DNA from: JAXFPC01 sp034180005
Lineage (GTDB): Bacteria; Bacillota; Negativicutes; Acidaminococcales; Acidaminococcaceae
Assembly: GCA_034180005.1 (NCBI GenBank)
Contig: JAXFPC010000004.1
Location: 1 to 54,781, forward strand
Length of the DNA: 54,781 nt
Direction: 5' to 3'
Both the position numbers and the translations under genes were made by a program. Each line of letters begins with the position of its first letter. Position 1 is the first letter of the stretch. The notes beneath the pieces are model-generated. The model saw nothing but the letters and a program-made list of their open reading frames with translations, was not told the origin of the DNA and searched no databases. Below are positions 32,363 to 40,855 of the stretch, in pieces.

Positions 32363-33157
32363 ATGGATAAGACTCTGTTGAGAGACGCACAGTTGAGGAT
32401 GTTGTCTATTTTAAAAGATATTCACGATATTTGCGTTAAGTATGATATCAAATATTTTTTGGTGCACGGAACTTTGCTCGGCGCAGTACGTCATAGAGGA
32501 TTTATTCCCTGGGATGACGATTGCGACATTGCCATGATGAGGGATGATTATGAGAAGTTTGCGGATATTGCCGCGAGAGAGCTTCCTGCGCATTTATTTC
32601 TCCAAAATCGGAAGACGGACAGGTACTATGATAAACGAGTTGTCAAAGTAAGGGACGGCAATTCGCTTATTGTGGAAACAGAGGAGAACGATGAAGAAAG
32701 ATATAATCAGGGTCTGTATGTGGATATTTTTGTTTATGACTATTATGAACACGGCGAACTTATCTATAAATTCATGGAATGGGGCGGAAAAATCAAAAGC
32801 TTACGCAAAAGATATCCTAAGGGGTCTTTCAAAAGGACGGTAGCGGGATTTTTGGTCAATATTCCCTATGGATTCCACCGTATGCTGAGAGAATTGCTGA
32901 TTCTCACCAGCAGACTTTGGAGAAAGAACAAAAAGTTGAAATATGTGGGAAAAGAAATCGACCTTTTGAATACCTACAAATACAGCGGCTATTTGCAGGA
33001 AGAAGTATTTCCGTTGTCAAAGCTCAATTTTGAAGGATTTGAATTTTATGTTCCGAAAAACCCGGACTACTTTTTAAAAACAAAGTATGGAGACTACATG
33101 ACAATCCCGCCCGAAGGTCAGAGAAAGACCCACGCCAGGGCAATAAGACTATTGTAG
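32363..33157 (+). CDS. LicD-family phosphotransferase
   Basis: The 264-residue protein has the LicD core near residues 30-60: YFLVHGTLLGAVRHRGFIPW followed by DDDCDIAMMRDDYEKF, a nucleotidyltransferase-like fold with conserved acidic residues. LicD proteins move phosphocholine or another polyol phosphate from a CDP carrier onto a glycan. With a CTP:glycerol-3-phosphate cytidylyltransferase encoded next, the likely group here is glycerol phosphate rather than choline. GGGGAAGGGG precedes the ATG. Composition is AT-rich. Confidence 0.9.
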   Translation: MDKTLLRDAQLRMLSILKDIHDICVKYDIKYFLVHGTLLGAVRHRGFIPWDDDCDIAMMRDDYEKFADIAARELPAHLFLQNRKTDRYYDKRVVKVRDGNSLIVETEENDEERYNQGLYVDIFVYDYYEHGELIYKFMEWGGKIKSLRKRYPKGSFKRTVAGFLVNIPYGFHRMLRELLILTSRLWRKNKKLKYVGKEIDLLNTYKYSGYLQEEVFPLSKLNFEGFEFYVPKNPDYFLKTKYGDYMTIPPEGQRKTHARAIRLL

Positions 33158-33175
33158 CTGAAGGCGGTGTTTAGC

Positions 33176-33577
33176 ATGAAAAGAGTAATAACCTATGGAA
33201 CCTTCGATATGCTTCACTACGGCCATATCAATATTCTGCGCAGAGCAAAACAACTGGGGGATTATTTGATAGTCGGCTTATCCACCGACAGCTTCAATGA
33301 GGAGCAGAAACATAAAAAAGCTTATTTTGAATATGAAAAAAGGAAAAAGTTGCTGGAAGCGATACGGTACGTCGATTTGGTCATTCCGCAAACGTCTTAC
33401 GAACAAAAAATAAACGATATAAAAGAATATCGCATAGATGTGTACGCTATCGGTGACGATCATAGAGGGGAGCATGATTATTTAAAGGAGTATTGCGAGG
33501 TCGTTTATTTAGAGAGAACTCCGGAAATATCTACTACCAAAATAAAGAAAGACACGGGGAATTTTATACTGCCGTGA
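33176..33577 (+). CDS. tagD: Glycerol-3-phosphate cytidylyltransferase (TagD type)
   Basis: The 133-residue protein makes CDP-glycerol. Motifs: VITYGTFDMLHYGHINILRR (3-22, containing HxGH), the Asp/Lys-rich middle, and the ISTTKIK signature (122-128) for the nucleotide. The start is the ATG at 33176 after AAGGCGG. It lies 18 bases after licD. TagD is classically a wall teichoic acid enzyme of monoderm Firmicutes; in a diderm it suggests a glycerol-phosphate-modified LPS or capsule. Confidence 0.93.
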   Translation: MKRVITYGTFDMLHYGHINILRRAKQLGDYLIVGLSTDSFNEEQKHKKAYFEYEKRKKLLEAIRYVDLVIPQTSYEQKINDIKEYRIDVYAIGDDHRGEHDYLKEYCEVVYLERTPEISTTKIKKDTGNFILP

Positions 33578-33724
33578 GGTCAGATGTTTTCGGCAACGGC
33601 GCGGAAACTGCGGTTTCTTCATGAGTGAGCAGGCGTGATCGGTATGTAAGAAAAAAAATGCGCGCTTCTTGCAAGTATAGTATAATAGATGGCAAATAAA
33701 ATTTAGGAATGCGGAGCGCGTAAT

Positions 33725-35458
33725 ATGGAAAAATTTTCGCTTTCCCGGCAGTTTTTTAAGGATGTATGGCTGTTGACGAGAAGCTATTGGCTGTCGGAGA
33801 AAAAAAAGAAGGCTTTTTTGCTGCTTTTTTGTATTGTTGCTTTAACTTTAGGGATCGTTTATATGCTGGTTCAGCTTAATCATTGGAACAGAAGCTTTTA
33901 CAACGCTTTGCAGCAGTATCAGACCGAAAAGATTTTTGACGAACTGGTGCATTTTTCATGGCTGGCGGCTGTTTATATAATTATGGCGGTATATTCCTAC
34001 TATTTGCAGCAGATGCTGGTGCTAAACTGGCGCCGTTGGCTGACGCGCGATTATATAGACGCCTGGCTTGAAAATAAGACTTACTACAATTTGCAGATGT
34101 TCGGCCAGGATACTGATAACCCCGACCAACGTATTAGTGAGGACGTGCGTCTGTTTGTGGAAATGACCCTTAATTTTTTCGTGGGTATCCTCAAAGCGTT
34201 TTGCACATTCGCTTCCTTTGTCGTCATTCTGTACGAACTTTCCGGCGCGCTGACTTTCACTTTTTTGGGAAGACAGTGGACTGTGGACGGGTATCTTTTT
34301 TGGGCGTCTTTTGTGTATTCCATAGCAGGTACTTATGTTACACACCTGGTAGGCCGCAAACTGGTGCAGTTGAATTTTGTGCAGCAACGTTTCGAAGCGG
34401 ACTTTCGCTTCAGCATGATCAGGCTGCGTGAAAGCGCTGAAAGCGTTGCTTTTTACAAAGGAGAGAAGCAGGAAGGCGATGTCTTTAAGCATCGGTTTTC
34501 TCTGCTACTGGAGAATTTTCAGCGCCTGATCGACAAGCGTAAGCAGTTGGTGTGGATAAATTCGGGCTATGCACAGTTGGCTATTATTTTTCCTTTTGTG
34601 GCGGCCATGAATAGTTATCTGGCGAAAAACATAACTTTGGGCGGCTTGATACAGGTAGCCGGAGCTTTCGGGCGCGTGCAGGATTCTCTGTCGTATTTTG
34701 TAGATACTTACGCCGGTTTGGCGGAATGGCAGTCGGTAGTAGTGCGTCTGACAAATTTTAAAAAGCATATGGAAACAGTGGCGGCTGCGGCGGAAGGATT
34801 TTCTTCAGAGCGCGGCTTCAGTGAAAGAACGGTGCTGGCAAAGCAGCTGAACATTGCGTTGCCCGACGGTAGACCTTTGCTGGAACGGTTGAGTTTTGAA
34901 CTTATGCCGGGGACGAACGTCCTGGTACAGGGTACCAGCGGCAGCGGTAAAAGCACTCTGCTTCGCGCGATGGCCGGTATTTGGCCTTTCGTTGACGGCG
35001 AGTTGGCTCTGCCGCCTGCGCACCGGCTGATGTTTATCCCTCAGCGCACATACATACCTTTGGGGACGCTGCGGGAAGCTTTGCTGTACCCCGGAACGCA
35101 GAAACCGGATGATGCTGAACTGCTTGATTTGATGGAGCTGTGTCATATCGGTTATTTGGCGGAGCATTTGGATGAAGTTGCCGATTGGAGTCATGTTCTT
35201 TCAGTGGGAGAACAGCAGCGTTTGGCTTTCGTGCGCGCTCATGTGCAGAAGCCGCAGTGGCTGTTTCTCGATGAAGCCACTTCCGCTTTGGACGAAGCTA
35301 CGGAAGCGGACATTTACGAGCAGCTGGCCAAGCGTTTGCCGCAGACAACTTTGGTCAGTGTGGGGCACCGCAGTACGCTTAAAATTTACCACAAACTTTC
35401 GTTGTATATCGACCGGGACATCCGCAGCATTACCTTGCTGCCTCTGGCAACAGCATAA
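33725..35458 (+). CDS. ABC transporter, fused permease/ATPase (SbmA/BacA-like, YddA type)
   Basis: The 577-residue protein has an N-terminal membrane domain of six segments with the SbmA_BacA/ABC_membrane_2 features (WRRWLTRDYIDAWLENKTYY; NPDQRISEDVRLFVE). The ATPase domain starts near 370, with Walker A GTSGSGKST, an LSVGEQQR signature (instead of LSGGQ) and Walker B WLFLDEATSALDE. Relatives move antimicrobial peptides, very-long-chain lipids or vitamin B12. It is transcribed alone; nothing nearby fixes the substrate. Confidence 0.9.
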   Translation: MEKFSLSRQFFKDVWLLTRSYWLSEKKKKAFLLLFCIVALTLGIVYMLVQLNHWNRSFYNALQQYQTEKIFDELVHFSWLAAVYIIMAVYSYYLQQMLVLNWRRWLTRDYIDAWLENKTYYNLQMFGQDTDNPDQRISEDVRLFVEMTLNFFVGILKAFCTFASFVVILYELSGALTFTFLGRQWTVDGYLFWASFVYSIAGTYVTHLVGRKLVQLNFVQQRFEADFRFSMIRLRESAESVAFYKGEKQEGDVFKHRFSLLLENFQRLIDKRKQLVWINSGYAQLAIIFPFVAAMNSYLAKNITLGGLIQVAGAFGRVQDSLSYFVDTYAGLAEWQSVVVRLTNFKKHMETVAAAAEGFSSERGFSERTVLAKQLNIALPDGRPLLERLSFELMPGTNVLVQGTSGSGKSTLLRAMAGIWPFVDGELALPPAHRLMFIPQRTYIPLGTLREALLYPGTQKPDDAELLDLMELCHIGYLAEHLDEVADWSHVLSVGEQQRLAFVRAHVQKPQWLFLDEATSALDEATEADIYEQLAKRLPQTTLVSVGHRSTLKIYHKLSLYIDRDIRSITLLPLATA

Positions 35459-35553
35459 ATTTTCGCAACTTCGTAAAATTATTTACACTTAAAAGCAAAA
35501 AAGCGGGAAAAAGGGCGTAGACGTAATTTTTAGGTGCATTTTTTTACAATGTA

Positions 35554-35562
35554 TGTTATAAT
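35554..35562 (+). promoter_or_regulatory. Extended -10 promoter of the YbjN gene
   Basis: TGTTATAAT (35554-35562), an extended -10 box 33 bases before the TTG start; the -35 is poor. Confidence 0.5.
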
Positions 35563-35594
35563 TTGGACAATCAAAGGGAAAGGGGGCGTTTCCA

Positions 35595-36029
35595 TTGAAC
35601 ACAAAAGCTGAACATTTCAGTAAGTTCCTGAAAGAGAAAGAAATTAAGTGCTTTCAGGTACAGGAAGTGGAATCCAATGAAATGCATCCTGTAGTTTTCG
35701 ATACTGCCATGGAGATTTCCGGGCAAAATTTGCCGACCAGGCTGGTTGTTGATGACAGCATCTACGTGATGTTGCAGGTCAGAGTGGCCGCAGCCGTAGT
35801 AAAAGAATCCAAGAGAGCAGCGATACAGGAGCATTTGAATAAGCTCAATGAGACCTACAAGGTTTTCAAGTATTACGTTGACGATGCCGGCAGTATTTTT
35901 ATCGAGAGCTGCGTTCCTGCTACTGATGACAGGTTCGATCCGGAATTGGTTCAGGCGGTTGTTAACATAGTTTATGAACACCTTATGGAAGAGTATCCGA
36001 AGATAATGAAGGTTGTTTGGTCCGACTAG
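35595..36029 (+). CDS. YbjN-domain protein
   Basis: The 144-residue protein has alternating strands and helices with the YbjN/type III secretion chaperone-like fold (LPTRLVVDDSIYVMLQVRVA, then NKLNETYKVFKYYVDDAGSI, then VQAVVNIVYEHLMEEYPKIM). The function is unknown; in other bacteria YbjN affects stress and motility, and the fold suggests protein binding. The start is TTG at 35595 with AAAGGGGG eight bases upstream; no ATG is available. It is a single-gene unit ended by a terminator at 36135. Confidence 0.72.
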   Translation: MNTKAEHFSKFLKEKEIKCFQVQEVESNEMHPVVFDTAMEISGQNLPTRLVVDDSIYVMLQVRVAAAVVKESKRAAIQEHLNKLNETYKVFKYYVDDAGSIFIESCVPATDDRFDPELVQAVVNIVYEHLMEEYPKIMKVVWSD

Positions 36030-36334
36030 TTGTTAGAACGTAAAAACTTAAAATATATTTTCGCGCAGCTTGCTGAGGAGGTTGTAGGCAGATTATCCGG
36101 AGCGTTCGGCGTGAAGACCTTGCAGGCTTAAGATACGGGATTTCGTCTTTGGACGGAATCCCGTTTTTATTTTCAACTTTTGCAGATATCGCGCAGACCG
36201 GATGAACTGCTGCAGATTTTTGGAGTCGCGGCAGCGTTGCCTTTGTTGTTCGCTTTTATTTCAGCCGCTTATCTGTCATATTCTTTACAAAAAAAATCTC
36301 ACATGACTCCTTAGGGAGCAACAGCGCGAAATTT
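36030..36334 (+). other. Gap with terminator and a possible membrane-protein remnant
   Basis: After the YbjN stop comes about 100 bases of nothing recognisable, then a terminator. From 36183 to the stop at 36312-36314 one frame reads like a final membrane segment (FGVAAALPLLFAFISAAYLS). It has no start, so it may be the tail of a deleted transporter gene. Confidence 0.3.
36135..36171 (+). terminator. Rho-independent terminator
   Basis: A 13-bp stem with one mismatch or G-T pair (36135-36147 with 36152-36164) and TTTTTATTTT. Confidence 0.88.
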
Positions 36335-36335
36335 G

Positions 36336-36364
36336 TTGACATAATAATTTATTCTTTCTATAAT
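36336..36364 (+). promoter_or_regulatory. Consensus sigma-A promoter of the leuA T-box
   Basis: TTGACA (36336-36341), exactly 17 bases, TATAAT (36359-36364). Confidence 0.9.
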
Positions 36365-36392
36365 ACACCCATTAGCTTAATACAGCACCTTA

Positions 36393-36646
36393 AAGACTTA
36401 GATGAGAAGAAGATACGCTGCTGAAGCGGAAGAGAGCCGCTGTTTGGTGAAAAGCGGCGCGGAAGAGCGTATGGATACTGGTCTCGGAGTCGCCTTTCCG
36501 ATATGTAGGGAAGGACGTGTGGTCACGTTACAGGCAAAGGCCTTGTCGGAGGTCAGGAGAGCCGCGTCGTAAGGGGCGGCTGAAATAGGGTGGTACAGCG
36601 TGGAATTTTCTTCGCCCCTAAATTTTTATTTCGGGGCGATTTTTTA
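36393..36646 (+). promoter_or_regulatory. T-box riboswitch (probable leucine) upstream of leuA
   Basis: The invariant T-box sequence AGGGTGGTACAGCG is at 36587-36600. It is followed by a terminator (36612-36618 with 36633-36639, then six T). Stem I runs from about 36394 to 36490: GACT pairs with AGTC, GAGA with TCTC, and ATACGCT with AGCGTAT, leaving the internal loop GGATACTGG. By analogy with glycine T-boxes the specifier is the triplet one base before the lower helix, CTG at 36478-36480, a leucine codon. Uncharged tRNA-Leu would then stop termination and switch on leuA. The CTG call is inference from the drawn fold. Confidence 0.9.
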
Positions 36647-36674
36647 TGTCCCGTTGACGGAGGATGAGTTTAAA

Positions 36675-38354
36675 ATGCAAGCAGAAAAAAATTATATTCC
36701 TTTTACGAGAGTGCCGCTGCCGGATCGTACCTGGCCAGAAAAAACGATTACCAAACCGCCGGTTTGGTGCAGCGTTGACTTGCGTGACGGCAATCAGGCG
36801 CTGATAACGCCCATGGGGATAGAAGAAAAATTAAAATTTTTTCACACGTTGACGGACTGCGGTTTTAAAGAAATTGAAGTTGGGTTCCCTTCCGCTTCGG
36901 ATACGGAATACGAAGTGCTGCGTACGCTTATCGAAGGGGGGCATATTCCCGACGATGTTTGGATTCAGGTGTTGGTGCAGGCGCGAGAAGAGCTGATCCG
37001 CAAAACCTTTGAGGCTGTGCGGGGAGCTAAGAATGTTATCATTCATTTTTACAATTCCACATCCACTTTGCAGCGCAAGGTGGTTTTCGGCAAGGATGAG
37101 CGAGGTATTACCGACATCGCTGTCGCAGGAGCCAGACTTATCAGGGAACTGACGGAAGCGGAAACTGCGGACAGCGACATGAATATTCGTTATGAGTATT
37201 CTCCGGAAAGTTTTACCGGTACGGAAATAGATTTTTCCGTCAGCATTTGCGAGGCGGTTATGGAAGAATTGGGAGCTACGGAAGAAAATCCGGTCATTCT
37301 CAATCTGCCGTCGACGGTGGAGATGTCTACGCCAAATACCTACGCCGATCAGATAGAGTATTTTTGCCGTCATCTGAAAAATCGCGCTGCTGCCATCATC
37401 AGTTTGCATCCTCATAACGACAGGGGCTGCGGTGTCGCTTCCGCAGAACTGGGATTGATGGCAGGCGCGGACAGGCTGGAAGGAACGCTTTTCGGCAACG
37501 GCGAGCGTACCGGCAATCTCGATTTGGTGACAGTGGCGCTGAACATGTTCACTCAAGGTATCGATCCGCAGCTGGATTTTTCCAATATCCTGGAGTTGAA
37601 GCACGTTTATGAGCAATGCACCGGCATGCGTGTACCTGAACGTCAGCCTTACGTCGGCGAGCTTGCTTTTACAGCTTTTTCCGGTTCACATCAGGATGCC
37701 ATACGCAAGGGTTATGAATATATGCAAAACAGTGGCACAAAATTTTGGGAAGTTCCGTACTTGCCCATAAATCCTGCCGACCTGCGCCGTCAGTACGAAC
37801 CTGTGATCCGCATCAACAGCCAGTCCGGAAAGGGCGGAGCGGCTTATGTACTGGAGCAGGCTCTGGGTTATCGCTTACCCAAGGAGATGCATCCTGAATT
37901 CGGAGCCATGGTTAAGAACGCCGCCGATACATTCGGTGACGAATTGAGCCGGGAGCAGATCGTGGAAATATTCCGCCGTGAATATGTAGAACTTACAGGT
38001 AAATACAAACTGCTGAGCTACCGTTTTACGGAGATGAAGGACGCGGAACGTACCGGCTGCCGTTTTGACGGTTCGCTGCTGATAAACGGCAGTGAATATC
38101 AGCTTACCGGCAGCGGCAACGGTCCCATCGATTCATTTTTTCAAGCCATATCCGCTCTGGGATTGGGCGGCTATTCTTTTATCAATTATCACGAACATTC
38201 CATCGCCGGCGGTTCCGATGCCAAAGGCATCTGTTACATTGAGTTGCAGCGTCCCGACGGCAGACATATTTTCGGCGCCGGTATTCATGCCAATATCAAC
38301 GTGGCGGCATTGTTGGGAATTTTGTGCGCCGTAAACAGAGCGGAGCAGGAGTAG
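36675..38354 (+). CDS. leuA: 2-isopropylmalate synthase, type 2
   Basis: The 559-residue enzyme condenses acetyl-CoA with 2-oxoisovalerate, the first step of leucine synthesis. The start is the ATG at 36675 after GGAGGATGA; an earlier in-frame ATG at 36600 lies inside the T-box terminator and is not used. The TIM barrel (about 30-350) shows WCSVDLRDGNQALI, NLPSTVEMSTPN and the metal-binding SLHPHNDRGCG. The C-terminal leucine-binding regulatory domain (about 430-555) has GNGPIDSFFQAI. Length and the LRDGNQ form mark the type 2 class. The other leu genes are not adjacent. Regulation is by the T-box and probably leucine feedback. Confidence 0.95.
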   Translation: MQAEKNYIPFTRVPLPDRTWPEKTITKPPVWCSVDLRDGNQALITPMGIEEKLKFFHTLTDCGFKEIEVGFPSASDTEYEVLRTLIEGGHIPDDVWIQVLVQAREELIRKTFEAVRGAKNVIIHFYNSTSTLQRKVVFGKDERGITDIAVAGARLIRELTEAETADSDMNIRYEYSPESFTGTEIDFSVSICEAVMEELGATEENPVILNLPSTVEMSTPNTYADQIEYFCRHLKNRAAAIISLHPHNDRGCGVASAELGLMAGADRLEGTLFGNGERTGNLDLVTVALNMFTQGIDPQLDFSNILELKHVYEQCTGMRVPERQPYVGELAFTAFSGSHQDAIRKGYEYMQNSGTKFWEVPYLPINPADLRRQYEPVIRINSQSGKGGAAYVLEQALGYRLPKEMHPEFGAMVKNAADTFGDELSREQIVEIFRREYVELTGKYKLLSYRFTEMKDAERTGCRFDGSLLINGSEYQLTGSGNGPIDSFFQAISALGLGGYSFINYHEHSIAGGSDAKGICYIELQRPDGRHIFGAGIHANINVAALLGILCAVNRAEQE

Positions 38355-38515
38355 ATTAAAAAAAGACGGTTTTGATTACGACGTAAAGATACGTTTAAAG
38401 TAAATATAAAAATGCTTCCGGTTTTACCTGTCGGCAGGTATTACAGCAGGAAAAAGGGCAGCGTAAAAAGAATATAAACGAGAGCAGACCGTAAAAAATT
38501 ATAAGGAGATGAATT

Positions 38516-39742
38516 ATGAAAGCATTTGTAAAAAATTATTTGGCGGAGCGCTACTCGGATTATGTCAAGGATTTGGAAACTCTGACTAATATTGATTCCG
38601 GCAACGGAGATCGTGAGGGCACGGAAGCCGCTAATAAATTTGTGGCAGCCAAGATGCAGGAGTTGGGAGCCACTACGGAATTCAGATATAATGACAGAGC
38701 CTGCCATCTCATTTCCCGCCTGAGGGGCGAAGGTGATAAAACAATCCTTCTGGTTGCTCACGTAGATACGGTATTTAAAAAAGGCGAAGCTGCTAAAAGA
38801 CCTTTTACGGTGGATGAGAACAATTTTGCCTGGGGGCCGGGCGTGGGTGATGACAAAGCTACGGTAGTGGAAGTTATTTACGGATTGCAGGCGCTTTGCG
38901 CCGCAGGCTTTAAAAATTTCAAGGAAATTATTTACTATACAAACGGCGAAGAAGAGGGCGGTTCTCCCATGGCGGAAGAAATTGTCGCCGAACTTTCGCA
39001 GCAGTCGGATTTCGCTATCATCATGGATGTGGCCAGACCGGATTGGGGTATTGTGACACAGCGCAAGGGCAATGCCAAATATAAAGTCGAAGTGAAAGGT
39101 ATCGGCGGCCATCACGGCAATGCTTCCCAGGAATGCGCCAACGCTATCCATCAACTGGCATACACCATTACGGAGCTGCATAAGCTGGCCAGCCCCATGC
39201 CGGGACATCCGTCCGAATTTACTTCCGAGGCTTTGAAGGCTCGCGGCATTGTGGACGCCGGGCAGTTCATCCCGCAGAACACCGTCAATGTGGGAGTCAT
39301 CGGTTCGAGCAACGACAAGATCAGCGTTATCCCGTCTGACGCGTATTGCGAAGTAAACGTGCGCTGCTTTACCATTGAAGAGCAGCAGCGTCTTGATGCG
39401 GAAATAAAAGCTTTGTCAGATAAGATTGTTATTCCAGGAACTGTTGTTACCGTCAGCGGCGGCATTGTTACCGGCCCGATGCAGAAAACCGCTCAGGCGC
39501 AGAAAATGGTTGACGTGTACAAGCGCATCGTTAAGGAAGAGTTTGGCGGCGACGTTTCCGAATGGGTTGCAGGCGGTCTTACGGACGGCAATCGCACGGC
39601 AAAATTCGTGCCTACGCTGGACGCTTTGGGCGTGGAGAATTATGACGAGCATACGGATCATGAATCCGTCGATCTGAACACCGCTGTTCCCAGAACGGCA
39701 GCTTTCGCTCTGACATTGGCGGAGCTGGCGGAAATTTTCTGA
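38516..39742 (+). CDS. M20-family metallopeptidase
   Basis: The 408-residue M20 hydrolase has the two-zinc motifs: ILLVAHVDTVFKKG (first His and Asp), GPGVGDDKATVVE (bridging Asp), NGEEEGG (catalytic Glu pair) and ENYDEHTDHESVDL near 380 (final His). A lid/dimerisation domain occupies about 185-300 (VEVKGIGGHHGNAS). The substrate is probably a small peptide or N-acylated amino acid; the family includes CPG2, ArgE-like enzymes and YgeY. No signal peptide is present, so it is cytoplasmic. TAAGGAG precedes the ATG. A terminator follows, so it is a single-gene unit, fitting amino-acid fermentation. Confidence 0.88.
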   Translation: MKAFVKNYLAERYSDYVKDLETLTNIDSGNGDREGTEAANKFVAAKMQELGATTEFRYNDRACHLISRLRGEGDKTILLVAHVDTVFKKGEAAKRPFTVDENNFAWGPGVGDDKATVVEVIYGLQALCAAGFKNFKEIIYYTNGEEEGGSPMAEEIVAELSQQSDFAIIMDVARPDWGIVTQRKGNAKYKVEVKGIGGHHGNASQECANAIHQLAYTITELHKLASPMPGHPSEFTSEALKARGIVDAGQFIPQNTVNVGVIGSSNDKISVIPSDAYCEVNVRCFTIEEQQRLDAEIKALSDKIVIPGTVVTVSGGIVTGPMQKTAQAQKMVDVYKRIVKEEFGGDVSEWVAGGLTDGNRTAKFVPTLDALGVENYDEHTDHESVDLNTAVPRTAAFALTLAELAEIF

Positions 39743-39763
39743 TAAACAATATAAAATTATTTA

Positions 39764-39805
39764 AAGGCTTCCGCAACTCTGAACGTCTGCGGAAGCCTTA
39801 TCCTT
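39764..39805 (+). terminator. Terminator after the M20 peptidase
   Basis: A perfect 12-bp stem (39764-39775 with 39788-39799) and a moderately T-rich tail. Confidence 0.78.
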
Positions 39806-39933
39806 TTGCAAAGTGGCAAATAGCCTTGAAAATAAACCGTCGGAGTGATATCATTAACTGAGAACGTATTTAAGTACGCAGCGTAATAACAGCTGAGGGA
39901 AAAATGAGGCTGAACGCGGAAAGGAATTTTGAT

Positions 39934-40668
39934 ATGTGTAAAGAGAAAAACGCTTTAGATGCGGTGATGGACGTTTTTAGTACAAGTCAAGAGGCCGAGC
40001 AATATCCGGAAGCCGCAGGCTCCGCACTTTTGAAAATCATCGATCATTTTCTTGTGTGCCGCCCGGGTCTGACGGAAGGTATCGAAATGCTCTACACGAA
40101 AGGCATCATCGACTATAAGCTGAGAAGTAAATTCTATGCGGCAGGCAGCTGTGAGGAAAAACCGCAGCAGAGCCTGTGCGATATTTGCGGTTGGTTCATG
40201 GATAAGGTTGGCGTTTCCGCGGAGCAGCTGGAAGAGCATAAAGCTTCCGTGGCAGCATATGCTGAAAGAATGTATGAACTGGGCGCTTTGGAGAAATCCA
40301 AGGGGCATAAAATCGCCGCCAAAACTTATTTTGAGTTGGCAGCGGATAAAGGTCATGAGGCTGCAGCAGCTTTGCTGGACGAAGAAGCTGAGGTTGCAGA
40401 ATATATGAAAACCATGTACAAGCTAGGTCTGGCGGAGGAACGCAAGGGACATAATATTTGTGCCGGAACGTATTTCGAATTGGCAGCCGCCAAGGGTTGC
40501 CCCTACGCTGCGGAAAAACTGGCTGAACGCAAAGAGTATGCTATGCGGATGCACGCTTTAGGCGAAGCTGAAGCTGCCAAGGGACACAAAATAGCCGCCA
40601 AAACTTATTTTGAACTGGCTGCTGCCAAAGGCTGCCCCGTTTCCAAGGCTAAACTGGCGGAGTTATAA
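39934..40668 (+). CDS. Three-repeat helical protein (Sel1/TPR-like)
   Basis: From the ATG at 39934 the protein has 244 residues; ATG 39904 also has a fair site (GAGGG) and would add ten. The first 105 residues are a helical region with CDICGWFM. Then come three copies of a repeat of about 44 residues, each with the core KGHxxxAxTYFELAAxKG followed by a helix ending near LxE: about residues 110-153, 154-199 and 200-244. The helix-turn-helix pattern and the terminal AAAKGCP resemble Sel1-like repeats, used for protein-protein contacts. No signal peptide or enzyme motif is visible. It is transcribed alone between two terminators. Confidence 0.62.
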   Translation: MCKEKNALDAVMDVFSTSQEAEQYPEAAGSALLKIIDHFLVCRPGLTEGIEMLYTKGIIDYKLRSKFYAAGSCEEKPQQSLCDICGWFMDKVGVSAEQLEEHKASVAAYAERMYELGALEKSKGHKIAAKTYFELAADKGHEAAAALLDEEAEVAEYMKTMYKLGLAEERKGHNICAGTYFELAAAKGCPYAAEKLAERKEYAMRMHALGEAEAAKGHKIAAKTYFELAAAKGCPVSKAKLAEL

Positions 40669-40722
40669 AGTTTGCGGCGGTTCCGTCGGGCATGAGCTGA
40701 CGGATTTTGAACTGAAAATATT

Positions 40723-40777
40723 AAAAGCACTCACTGATGTGACACGTAATGTGCGCATTTTGTGAGTGCTTTTTTTG
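40723..40777. terminator. Terminator between convergent genes
   Basis: A perfect 12-bp stem (40723-40734 with 40762-40773) with a 27-base loop and T runs on the plus strand; it is AT-rich on the other side and may also end the ABC operon. Confidence 0.82.
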
Positions 40778-40855
40778 TAATTTGGATGATTTTGTGTTCG
40801 TAATCTATTGTTTTAGATTTTTTTGTTTGCGGTGGAGTTATCCTGCCGCCTGTTT

